Shown in pieces: positions 11,518-22,770 of a stretch of DNA of 64,000 nt. The translations under genes and the position numbers were made by a program. The notes under the pieces were generated by a model that was not told the origin of the DNA, made no database searches, and was given only the letters and a program-made list of their open reading frames with translations. The first letter of the stretch is position 1. Every line of letters begins with the position of its first letter. Source of the stretch: Euglena gracilis (lineage: Eukaryota > Euglenida > Euglenophyceae > Euglenales); contig CP154956.1 in assembly GCA_039621445.1 (NCBI GenBank), positions 97,778,406 to 97,842,405 of the forward strand, in the 5' to 3' direction.

Positions 11518-14500
11518 GGTTCAACCAGGTCAGCGTGTGTGACTCCACAATGATGGTCACCGTCTGAATGCACAGCAACGCGGAGTACGTCACAGTAAAG
11601 ATGGATTCGTGGTCGATGGGCTGGCCGTCCCGAGAATGCAGCCACCGGTGGCCGTAGATCTGTGCAATTACAAAAGGTGGGAACTCTCGTTTCACAAAAA
11701 GATAATGCCCAATCCATCAAAAAATAAAAAAATACAACTATATAACTAAACAAAAATAAAATATAATATATGGATGAAAATGAATCATAAAATGTGTAAA
11801 TGAACTTTAAATAATAAAATCTGAATAAAATGATGGGAAGCTAACATCTTGGGCAAAACTTGCAAAACTTGTAAATTGTCAACCCTACAGGTTTCCAATA
11901 GCTCTTTCAGCCAAAGAAAGCAGAGGCCATGAAACACCGCCAATGGGTAAACCCCCCCCCCACTTAAAAACCCCCCGGGGCTGAAAGAATCCGGTTTGGT
12001 TGGTCGGCCGAAGGGGGGGGGGGTTAATTGGTTGGGGGGTTTATAGGTCCCGGAATTGTTGATGAAAATCCTACACCCAAAACCCCCCCAAATTGTCAAC
12101 TTTCGGCAAATTTGGTCAAAAATGGCATTTTGATGATGATCCGTCTCAGAAAATTGCCAAAAAAATTAGTTTTTGGGTGGCTTGCAACCGAAAAAATCGT
12201 CCCCGACGATTTCCATTTTTTTCCCGGGGGGGTTATGGATCCGGTTTGGTTGGTCGGTGCGCGGGGGGGGGGGGGGGTTATAGGTGGGGGGGTATAAGTG
12301 GGGGGGGGTTATAAGTGGGGGTGGGATTTACGGAAGGTTTCACTTATTTATGGAGGGCGTCGCACATATGAGTGTTCAGGAAAACAGCCATCACACACAT
12401 GCCATTTGCAAACGAATTATTTTTCAGCAGTCTCTTATTACAATAGAGAGCCGAAAAAAATATTACAAAATACAAATTACAATCTTTTGAAGATGAACCG
12501 TATTTTACAGCGTCCCAGGGGGTTCACCATAACAGTGGGGGGGTACACTTTATTTTGGGCACCCTGGAGGGGTTTTATCAACGATTTTCTCTTTCAGTGG
12601 TTTTGTTATGATTATGTAAAGGATCAGCTTAGGATTATCTTAGGGTCTGGGTCAGGTCAAGGTTAGGCCGTGGTTGGGAAGTTTGTCCAAAATTCGGCCG
12701 AAGTTGGGCCTAATTTTGGATAAATTTATGCCTGACGGCCAAAATCCTAATTCCTCCCTAAACCCTAAACCCTAAACCCTAATACCCTATTCCCAACCTA
12801 CCCTAACCCTATTCCTAACCCCATTCCTAACCTTAACCCAAACCCCAACCTTGAATAGGCCTGCCAAACAACACACCTGTGGGCCTCTCCCATGGGGAGG
12901 GTGAAAACACAAGCAAATTTGGGCGCAAGGCCCTCCTTTGCAATTTAGTTGTTTAGGGCCACCGATAAAATATCAAAACTGAATATTTCACCCAAAATTT
13001 CCCATAATATCTCCTCCCTGTTGAGGAAAAGCGAGCAAGCTGCCCATGCCTGCTGCATCTCTGTTTAATTGGCCGCCATGAACTGCTGATCCTGGGGGGG
13101 TCCCACCACCCCCCAGGATGTGGGAGAGCAATGGTTTAGCTGCGATCACCTCGTTCTTCTCAGAGTCAAATACATAAATAAAAATAAACAAATAACATAA
13201 ATAAATAAATACCGCTGACACTCCGCAACACATCCGCACCTCGAAGGTCAGCCACATGCACAGCACCGCCTGCAGCAGGCCGCGGACCACGAAGCCCGCA
13301 AAGCTCCATAATGTCATCCCCTTCCCGGTTCGGGTGAAGGCGTAGAGCTGGGGCGCCGGCAGGACGGTCCCAAACACAAGCAAATAAATAAATCCACATA
13401 CAACGCAAATAAAGTACATAATAAGCAAATAAATAAAATACAACAAAACAAAATAAAATGGAAATTAATGAAAACATAAAATATGTCCCAGTTTTTGTCT
13501 TTTGAACTTGGAGCCAGTTGAATTGTCCGATCCCTCTTTGCCACGTCGATGGGCCTGGGGGGAGGAGGTCCATAAAACGCTTCTGAGTGGGGGGGAAAAA
13601 GCCAAAAACCCCTGACGCCAACGGACGGCCCTGGGCGTTTCCAACAGCGTCTTGCGGGGCAGGTCCCGGTCCAGCACGTAAGCGAAGACCTGCAAGGCGA
13701 CGGTGGGGGTCCCATCCGCTGCCGGAACCATAAAATACAAGTTCGCCCCAGAACAGGGTTATAAGCTGCACATGGAAATGAACAAAAAAATGCTGGGGGA
13801 AAATGCTTTTGGCCTTCTGGTGGTTGGTGAAAAATACACATCAAATAATACAATAAATAGGTGTTTAGATAAATAAATCATAACAATACTAAATGACACA
13901 CGTGTGTGTGTGTATATCTTACATTGCAAAATTGTAATTATCGTTGCCACCAGGCAATTTCGTAAGCCTCCCCCTGGCTGGTTCCCAAAAATAGGCAAAT
14001 AGCCCAAATCTGGTTTGGATTTTGTCAGCCAAAAATTTTAGGTGAAAAACCAAAAACCTCAAACAAAGGTCATTTCGGCTATTTGACCACAGTTTTTGCG
14101 CCGAAAATCTCTTGGTCCAGCTCGGCTTTGCCAGGCTGCGACAACTTTATTTCCACTCAACCTCTGGGGGTGGGGGTCCGCAGCCTGGCTGGGAGCTGCT
14201 GGACAAAAAAAAGGTGCAACCAGTCAGCCCCCCCCCCCCTTCTGGTCTGGGGGTCTGGCTTAAAGAACTGCCTGGTTGCCACCGTCCGTGTGGCCAATTC
14301 AAAAATGGTGAAAGTGCTGACGCCGTGCCAATCATCACTTAAACGCCCAATTTGGGGCGGAAGTTGACAGGGTTTTTTGCAAAGCCTCGCCAGCTGCGAC
14401 CGCACTGCCCCACCACCCCGCCACACCGTGACCACCGTGTACAAGCCGTTCCAGGCGGCCAGCATGAAAGAGTTCCAGTACGTGCTGCCGGAGAACAGGG

Positions 14501-17500
14501 CATAGAAATTGGCAGCGGGGTCCACTCACGAGCACTGGGTCCCCAAGGAACCCACAACAGTCTTTGAGGTTTGGCTCCAAGGCTGAACCTTTGCCGAAGC
14601 TGTTGTATGAACATTCCGTGAACTCTGCCGGAAACATTCTGAGTTTGCACCAAATTACAAAATTACCCAATCGTTTTTGTGCGCAAAAGCGACAAAAAGT
14701 GAAGCAGTCAAGAGGTACCCCGAGTGAAATAAATCTGACAGAAAGACAGCAGGATTGACTTGTAATAGCAGTACTGCACGATGTAGCAGGTCCGCATGTA
14801 GCTATAGTGCCCGTGCACCAGCAGCAACGGCTGCAAAAACTTAAACTTCGAGAAGCTGCGGAACGGAGGATTGGAAAGCGCCGCTGTTTTCCCTCATAAC
14901 TCCTTCTTTCAGAATAAGAAAAATGCTCTGAAATTTGCACTTGTTTGTTTGATTCCCAAGAGAACTGTCCCACAGCCCTGACAATTGGCAATCCGTGTGG
15001 GCATCCATCCTCGGGCAAACCCATGACAGTTCCTTGGGACAACTTCTTTGGGGGGTCATCCTGGCATTAAACATCGATGTCACAACTATGCACAAAATGC
15101 CCACTCGTCTGTGCTCCTTTCGCCTTTCTTTTCTGGGCCGACACCAAGAGAATATTGATTCTTACAGAAAATGCTGAAAAGGGACACGGGGTTGAATTCC
15201 AAAGAAGTGCGCAGAGGACGGTGCCAATGCCTGAAATCCGCGGCGCGCGCCGCCTGCAGCCCCTCCTTGCCGGACAGGCCAACGCCGACGTGGGCCTCCT
15301 GGATCATCGCGACGTCGTTCCCTGCGAGGCGGACCATCAGAGAAAGCCCTGACTGTTGTGTGGATTCCAACGTGGCAACTACGCTTCACATTGAAAGAAA
15401 CAACGTGGCAGAGGACAACGAGAACAACTCAATAACAGAGAATCACTGTGATGATGGGATGATGGGATAGGCCCAAACCCACCCACTGACTTCTTTGAAA
15501 ATCCCCCTCCCCCCATGGGGGGAGGGGTCAACCAGCCCACCCACCCACACTGAAAACCAGCCGAAAGCCAGTAAGAAAAAAATCTTGTTCTTGCTAGCGG
15601 CTGGGCCGGACTGACTTGGCGCACTCCACTGCTGGGGGCTGCAGCAGCCCCAACCCGGCCACCCACTTTCGAAACTCCACACCGTGGGGTCACATCAGCG
15701 CTAAGTGAATGTATGATCAAGGATCTCTGCGACCGAAAATGCAAACAGATTGTGCATTTTATTGCCGCATTGCAGACAGGGGAACATTACACGGGCCTAA
15801 ACAAAAAGGCACAAAAAATAAGGGGAAAAGGCAATTTAATTTGCGCATTTAGGGTTCAAAATCCAAAGGTCAACAAAAGGTGCGTGATACAGGATTTTTT
15901 CCTTTTCAGAAAGAAAATTTTGGTTGTGAGAAAAAATAAAAAATTCAAAAAAATTCAAAAAAAATCCAAAAATACAAAAAAGACAAAATTACGACAGCTT
16001 TGTTGTTCACAGGAAAAAAGCGGGGCACAAAATACAAAATTATAACCCTCAATTTTTTAAAACTTCTCCTCAAATCTAGAAAACCGCAAAGGAAAATGTA
16101 AAAAAAGCAAAAATAATAACAACATATACAACAACACAAAAAATATAAACATAAAAAACATAAAAATAATAACAACATAACCCAACTCAACAAGTACAAC
16201 ACACACAATGCAATAAAATACGATAAGGTGCGGTGGGAAACGGAAAACAATGCAATCCAGCAAAAATCAAAACAATACAACATAACGCAAAACAAATCAA
16301 TGCAACACACCATAACATTACATGAGGGGCAACAATACAATGCAATGCAACACATTTTTTGTTATTCTCAATTTTGCATTTCTTTATAGATCTTATAATT
16401 ACATCATGAACAGATTCACAGACAGGCATGCCCATGCACAATACCATACACAAATTGCATGTCAAAGAATTTCACGATATGACAACGGAGGTCCAATATA
16501 TATATAAAATGCAAGTGTGTGCACAACTGTAAAAGATACACCAACGGAAAAAAATGCACGTGCACGGACATACATGTATACCCATATGAGTCTGCGCCAG
16601 CATAACACACCACCGTCCCCTATGGCCAGGGTGATCCTACCGGTTTCTTTCACCAGGCGTGTCACTTCTGCCTTCTGCCCCGGCGTGACGCGGCAACACA
16701 CGACGGCAGGGACCTGCACACAGCAGGAGGGGGGCAGCAACACCTCACGCCTATGTTCAAATGCTAAAATGCAAACACAAAAACCCTCAAAAATCGCCTC
16801 AAGCCCCGAAAGCTAGAAATGAATAAAAATAAATTGAATAAATCAAAAAGTTAAAAAATAAATAAATTTCAAAGACGATGAAAAAAAATGCAAATGAACG
16901 CTTGTGAAAAGAACCTGTGCAAAATGGATCACACTCAACCTCATCTAAATGCACACTCCTTTGGGGGCCTGTTCAAACAAATTCTCCCGGTTGCAGAGGA
17001 AAGGTAGAGATGAGCAAATAATTGAGCGCCCAAAGACATTCAATGCAATGCAGGGTTGTCTTCCGTTCTATCCCAAATGTGAGTGTGAAGATAATCAACT
17101 TGAACTTCTTCACCAGCTGTGAATTAGAGCATTTGAAGTCAGATTTGCAGCCGCTCAGAAAAAAGACAATGAACATAAAGCGCTGTTCTGCGTTAAACCA
17201 CGGGCCGCAGTGGAGAAGCTGCTAGCCCTCGGGGGTCCCTGCCAGGCTTCTGCTTAAGGACCCCGGGGGGGGGGGGTACTGGCTAGCCAATCGGCTAGAC
17301 ACTGGAAAAAATGGACTAGCTAGACCCCCTCCCCCCGGGGGGGGGGGGGAGTCCGGGGGTCCCCTGAACTGGAAAAAAAAAATTTCTCCGGCGCTGTGCG
17401 CCGAGGTGGAAATGAGGTTTTTGATAAGTTTTTGGCTGATTTTGTGCCAAAAATTCCCAAAAATGGCCAAAAACGGGCATTTTTGGCCATTTTTGGGGGC

Positions 17501-20500
17501 CCCAAAAAATTTCTGGCGCTTCGCGCCGGTCACTGGAAAAAAAATTCCACTGGCTAGCCCTGCTAGCAGACCCCCCCGGGGGGGGGGGTCTGCTGGAAAT
17601 CCCACTAGCCAAATTTGGACTAGCTACAGTCCAGCCCCCCCGGGGGGGGGTACTGCAATCCCTTAAGCAGAAGCCTGGTCCCTGCACTGGAAAATCCTCT
17701 GATGCTTTGCGCCAATGTGGAAATGGTGTTTTTTTTTGCTTATTTTATTCCCCCAAAAAGCTAAAAACGGGGCATTTTTTGACCTTAAAAATGCCCCGTT
17801 TTTAGTGGTTCCACTAGCTGGGCTGCTAGCAGACCCCACCCCCCTGGGGAATCTGAAGTCCAGCCCCTTAGAGGGGGCACTGCACATCCTAAATAGATGC
17901 CTGTTGGGGTGCAAATCCTGTCCCTTTTAAAAAAAATAAAACCGCAAAAGAAATGAAACTCGCAGAAAAAAAAGTGGATGCAACCCTTCTGAACACCTTC
18001 ATGGCGAGGGCCATGAACTCGGTGGTGCAGTGCGGGGAGGCAAGGATGACGGCCAGGGTCTGCCCCGTCAGGATGAAGCAGCAGCCGGGGTCCTAAGCAA
18101 GGAGAGGGGGCACAGCGAGCTTCTTTTTCAGATAGGGGGGGACCCCCTGGGGAGTCCCCCCAATCCAGCCCGACGCAGGACCCCCCTACCCAGGAGGAGG
18201 ACCCCCCGAAAAATCGGGCACAGCATACGGAACCTTAAAAAACATGACGCAAAAAAGCAAAAAAAACACACAGCACACAAATCTTTGTCTGGTGTGGCGC
18301 AGAGTATGAAAAATATAATCTTTTGCAATCTCAGGATTTGCAAAAAAAAACTGCCAAATAGATCAACAACAAAAAAAATGCCGTAAAATTTGGTGATAAC
18401 AAAAATTGGTCAAAAATACGAAGCGTTTCTTAGTTGGAAACTTTTTCCAAAGCAGAATCAAAAATTGCTGGAAGGTGGGGGAAAAACAACAAATATACAT
18501 TTTTTTCTTGTTAAAAAACACCATCCTTTGTTGTTTCTTGTCAAACAACAAAAGATGGTTGTCCCTCTACCACAGGGAAAAGAAGGGGGGGGCAGAGATG
18601 GACGGTTGGGCTTTATCGCCCTTTTCGGCGTTTTGTTATGAAAATTTTTTTTGCATTCCTGAAGACCTGACTGAACTGAATTCAGGGGATGTCTCATTTT
18701 CTTTCCCTGTTACAAGAGTGCTCGAACCACACGTGGAAGCGCCCCCCAACACCTGGATGCTGGCAGCCAGAGGGTTGGCCTCATTCACGTCCCCGTTGAT
18801 GGCGGTGCTGCGGCGGGCCCTCTCGAAGAATGGCTGCGAAAACGAAGGTTCGGAGGTGGTGACGCCTCCACAATGAGACTTATGGTGGCAAGAAAATGTG
18901 TCCCTGGGTGCCGGGACTCTGGCAGGTCTTCAGGCACAGGCCAGTTTTCTGGGGAGTCTCCTTCAGGAAATGTTACTCAGCGATAACACCAAAACATCAA
19001 ACAACCTCCAGCAACAATGAAGACAAATACTCACGACTCACACATAACGTGGGCCGCATTATATGAATCAACTCACTGCTCCGTAACGAATATAGCTTGG
19101 TTTGGAGGTTCCATAATTTCTGATTGACCTAATTTCTGATTTCAGCCGCAAATGATGGCTTCGACACAAAAGAAAAGGAGGCAGGTCAGCTTCTGAACCA
19201 GGGAAAAGGAGGGTGGGGGATCATGACATACCATGGTCCAGAGGCCCTCTGCGTCTCGCACGTTGCTGAAGCCGGAGTCGCGGAACACAGGATGGTCTTA
19301 GTTGGCAAGGCAGGCCGCCAGCCGGAGGTGACATGAATACAATGTGCCATCGCTGGCTGTCGAAATAGAAAATACTTGCCGGCAAATTGCTCGGAGGGCG
19401 GGGATGCTGCCGGATGAAGTTGGTAACTACATCTTTCCGCAGCTGCTGGAGCCCGCTTGGAATGGGTGGCTGCAATTTGGGACGATGCATGGAACGGGCT
19501 TGGAACAGCTTGAATATTCCTCCAATTTTGTACACACTAATTCATACAACTCCGATCCCCCCGGCAGTGTCCAATGCTTTGCAGAAAAAACACCACAAGA
19601 CAGTTTGGGTTTTCTCTTGCACAAATGTGGACTTCGGGATAGAGTGAGGTGCGCTTGCAACCGCAATTATTGGCAAGAGGTTTGCAAATGATTCAAAAGA
19701 TCAGGAAAAAAATTAAACAAAATCTCTGGCAATCAAACTAGATGCAGTCCCCAGTTCAAGTCTTTCAAATAAGAATAAAAATGACAAAATTGCTCGTAAT
19801 GGCGATAATAATAGCATCTTCCCGAGAACTCTAGGTGTTTTGAATGCCTGCTCAATCACCAATCAGCCTGTCTTGGGAGGTGCTGGCGGAGGTTTTCGAG
19901 GATCTGCGCTTCATCAGAACCTAAGACAAATCAGTGACAAATGATGAGCCATTTTAGAAATCACCCTCAAATCCAACCTGAAATCAGGAATCTGCTATCA
20001 GCTACCAGGTACGTGTTCAAAGGTCGACTGTGCCCAACAAAAAAAAACCCAAGAAGCTTTGGCTGGCTTTGAAGTGCAAATATTTGTTGTTTTGTGTCTG
20101 TTCCTCCTTGGCCAGAGGACACAACGGTCAGCGCTTGATCAGATGTCCTTGCACAAAAAAAAATAGCCTAGCCTAGCCTAGCCGGTCCTCGCTGCCGCCT
20201 AGCCGGCAGCGAGGACCCCCCTCTCGTTTAAGAAGTGGCCCACCGAAATCGCCTGTGTTTTCACCATCTCCGCTGGAGGTGTCCGGTCAACAGTGCAGTA
20301 CCGTATGCCTGCTTGAGGAATAGGGTTGGGATTTGGGTTAATTGAAAGGTTTAGGTTTAGGGTCAGGGTTTGGAATAAGGTTAGAGTTAGGATTTAGGCC
20401 TTTAGGTCTAAATTTAGGCTGAAATTAGTTTGGCCCACCTTCCTAATTTTTGGCCTAACCCTAAATCTAATCCCTCCTAACCCAAACTCTACTCCTAAAA

Positions 20501-21064
20501 GCAACAGAAAACGTCGAAAAAAGCCGTCGAAAACCCCATCAGCTTGCGTTTAAGAAAACGGACCCCCCTCGTTTAACCATTGGGCCTTCCCTCCCCGAGT
20601 AGATGAAAGCTGCCAAATGGCCAAATGGTCATAAGAGATTAATGAGATGCATTCCTGAAAAATGCAAAAAAGAAACCACATAAAATGTTTTCCAAAAATA
20701 TCGTTCTCAACAAAACCCCCCAAATACAACATAACTGTACAATTCACCAGAACCATTCCTCACAAAAGATTTGGATGATGTGCAAACTATGTATGACATA
20801 TGTCGTACCTGGCAAGAAAACTTATTAATTGCTTTAATCATAATCCATGTATTATTATTGTTACCAATTATGATTATTAATCATTATTACTCTCAATTAT
20901 CTTTTTACTACAATTCTTCAATTGCACTTGACAATCACCATATGTTAATGATGCATAAATTCGAGCCACAAAAATCAAGGCTGAAGATTCAACGTACCTT
21001 GAATGGTCAACAACTCCTCATGTGGCTGGATCAAGTTGCAGGAAAGTGCGATCTGCTGCGCCGT
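8076..21064 (-). CDS. P4-type ATPase (phospholipid flippase), 5' half missing
   Basis: P4-ATPases move phospholipids to the cytosolic leaflet. The readable exons in order are 20998-21064 ([15 protein letters not shown]), 19860-19920, 19232-19265, 18753-18833, 17997-18092 ([13 protein letters not shown]), 16611-16713 ([26 protein letters not shown]), 15231-15321 ([20 protein letters not shown]), 14719-14855 ([18 protein letters not shown]), 14417-14524 ([11 protein letters not shown]), 13627-13718, 13240-13347, 11516-11659, 10744-10842, 9268-9311 and 8076-8247 (stop TAG). Exon phases are compatible at nearly every join. The exons cover the hinge of the P domain with GDG-NDV and the C-terminal membrane segments. 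The actuator domain, DKTGT phosphorylation site and most of the nucleotide domain should lie upstream, but none is found between 21065 and 21830, where retroelements begin. One intron (after 15231) uses a GC donor. The boundaries at 14417, 13718, 9268 and 8247 were chosen by phase and are less certain. Confidence 0.9.
8557..8966. mobile_element. MITE-like element with CCCCAATTAGAAGCCCC inverted ends
   Basis: The left end CCCCAATTAGAAGCCCC (8557-8573) is matched in inverted form by GGGGGCTTCTAATTGGGG (8949-8966). An internal copy of the inverted end lies at about 8612-8630. There is no ORF, and I could not see a clear target duplication. It lies in the P4-ATPase intron just upstream of the last exon. 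Confidence 0.65.
10010..10500. mobile_element. MITE-like element with about 60-bp terminal inverted repeats
   Basis: The left end starts CTATGGCCCCCCCAGGG and continues through TTGGGAGCAGGGGGGGTCGT to TGGTGTAAC. The right end mirrors it (CACACCATACGACCCCC, then TGCTCCCAACTA, ending GGGGGCCATAG). The interior contains GGTTAGGG-like words and no ORF. It lies in an intron of the P4-ATPase gene. No obvious target duplication. Confidence 0.75.
11341..11515. repeat. CCCACA hexanucleotide array, then a CA tract
   Basis: About 100 bp of pure CACACC/CCCACA repeat is flanked by CCCA and CA runs. On the coding (minus) strand the array begins exactly at the GTGTGTG 5' splice site of exon 11516-11659, so the intron starts with the repeat. 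Confidence 0.95.
11955..12321. mobile_element. MITE-like element with CCCCCCACTTA inverted ends
   Basis: The left end CCCCCCCACTTAAAAACCCC (about 11955-11974) is mirrored by GGGGGGGGTTATAAGTGGGG near 12301-12320, with extra copies of the right-end word just inside. No coding sequence. It resembles the element at 8557-8966 in having G/C-run ends with an AT core. Confidence 0.55.
12757..12782. repeat. Short interstitial telomere-like repeat (CCCTAAA)n
   Basis: Nearly four perfect tandem copies of CCCTAAA are followed by degenerate CCCTAA-type words to about 12860. This unit is the plant and algal telomere type. Confidence 0.8.
17252..17580. repeat. Dispersed repeat R1, copy 2
   Basis: Same order of words as copy 1: CTTAAGGACCCC, CTAGCCAATCGGCTAG, the GCGCTGTGCGCC and GCGCTTCGCGCC arms, and a GGCCAAAAAC core. 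It is followed by a long G/C palindrome (AGCAGACCCCCC mirrored by GGGGGGTCTGCT, about 17565-17594). It lies in the P4-ATPase intron between exons 17997-18092 and 16611-16713. Confidence 0.75.
20184..20217. repeat. Perfect 14-bp stem hairpin
   Basis: GGTCCTCGCTGCCG and its exact reverse complement are separated by 6 bases. A GCCTA pentamer run (20164-20182) lies just to the left. It is in a P4-ATPase intron. It may be the end of a small transposable element, but no partner end was identified. Confidence 0.8.
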
Positions 21065-21829
21065 CTGGGATGGGAAAGGGGGGCAGCCTTTTCCCTTGTA
21101 GTCCTTCCCCCAATAGAGAATTGGGGGAAGAGGCGCGTGTGGAATGCATATCCATCAATTTAACAAATGATGTATGCCTGTGTTTGTGCATTTAAAAGAT
21201 GTGGACGTTGCAAAAAACAACAACAACTAAATAGCTTATCCAGGCTCCCTACACCCAACGGGTAAGGGTCAATTCGGATGGGGCAAGCACTGACCAATAT
21301 AAAATCAAGAAAGAAAATATTAAATACACCAAACATACTCCCCCAACCTCCAAATTCTATATCTGGGTGGCATTTCATTTGATGCTTCGGGAGAATCAAA
21401 CCTGCAGACCAAGACCTATAAGCTTCCCAGGGCATTTTTTGGAGTGTTTAGTGGAATTTAACCCCTCGGGGTTTATTATTATTTTTTCGCCTGAAGTCCA
21501 GGGCTTGGGGGGGGGTGTTTGGGGAGTTTAGAGCTCAGATTTTTTTTGGGATTTCGGGGCAAAAAAACGAGAAAATTTCTTCCTTTCTCCCCTCACTTCT
21601 AAGCATATTGCACATTTTTATGATGCTTGGGTATAAATCCACATGAAATGTTTTAGTGCCCATTTGTGAAGCCAAAAGCCTTGTCCATGAAGGCCGCAAC
21701 AAGTCCAACTTTCCCTCCTTTGGTGTTGTCCCCCGGAAAGGGGGGGGTTGTTAGCTTGAAGTCGGGGGTTGTATTTGGGGGGAGGATTTAATAAATGCCT
21801 TTCCAAGGCCTAGCAGGGGGGTGGGGGGG
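21065..21829. other. Region between the last readable P4-ATPase exon and element A
   Basis: The exon preceding the one at 20998-21064 would carry the GDK-E motif, and I cannot find it here. The stretch has G-run repeats (about 21500 and 21740) and no supported coding sequence. Confidence 0.4.
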
Positions 21830-22189
21830 GCTTTGTGTCAGGTGCCAAACCTACAGCCAGAAAATGTCACTATATGGATTTAGACGCCGCTGTTGCACAG
21901 ACCACAATGGCAACACCGTTACCCACCCACACCAAACAACCGTTTTCCCACACCCGGGTACGGAGAAAGCCTCCCCCCTGCCCAATGACACACCAACATG
22001 CGTTCCACATGAGGCAGGGCAAGCGAGTAGCGGTACCCCCGCCGTTCCACTGGGTTACAAGACGAAAGCCCAAAGGCCTGAAGTAATTACGGTGTCGAGT
22101 AGTCGCCCAGCTACACCACCACTCAGTTTCCCACCAGTTGTGCCGAATCCAGGCACACCTGTACAAGACTCACCGGCTAATGCCATCGT

Positions 22190-22365
22190 TGGGGGGGTGG
22201 GTGGGTGGGGGGGGGGGGGTTGGGGGGGGGGGGTGTGGTTGTGGGGGTGGTGTGGGGTGGGGGGGGTTTGTGGGGGGGGGGGGGGGGTGTGGTGGGGGGG
22301 TGGTGGGGGGGGGGGTGGGTGGTGGGGGTGGTTGGTGGTGGGGGGGGGGGTGGTGGGGGGGGGAC
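22190..22365 (+). repeat. Very G-rich low-complexity tract
   Basis: Almost only G with scattered T, followed by an A/C-rich tract to about 22440. It interrupts element A between its protease-end fragment and its pol domains. It could be G-quadruplex-forming DNA or a poorly resolved stretch of sequence. Confidence 0.85.
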
Positions 22366-22770
22366 CCACTCAACCAAAAAACACCCCAACACACAAAACA
22401 CAAAAAAAAACCAAAACAAAAAACAAAAACCAACCCAAACCACACCAACCCATTCCAATGTGTGCACTGAAGGAGAATTTCCACCCAATCAGATTTCGAT
22501 TGTGGATGTTTATTTCAAAATCCGACACTAATCGCAATTACGAAAACGGAATCCACATGCCATGATACACTTGGTTGTAGCCCGCAATGCGCGGAGATAC
22601 ACCGAGTACTCCAACAACGCGGGTTAGCCTCGTTGTTTGGAAACGCGAAAAGCGTCATTCCTAATTACAATCGCGATCACACTTGGTACGGATGTGATGC
22701 GGAATGGGGAAACACCCAACCTGTCCAAACTCCCTTGGGATTACCCTTGTGGTAGTGGAAGACAATACGC

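Noticed and set aside
11150-11520. CRISPR-like array in the repeats
   Set aside because: There are no spacers of uniform length; it is a simple tandem repeat in a eukaryotic intron.
11011-11567. Long open frames on both strands over the CCCACA array (His/Thr/Pro and Val/Cys/Gly repeats)
   Set aside because: They are reading frames through a simple repeat without stops, not genes.
20771-21163. Plus-strand 130-residue open frame with a hydrophobic N-terminal stretch
   Set aside because: It overlaps, on the other strand, a P4-ATPase exon (20998-21064) with proper splice sites, and has no motif of its own.
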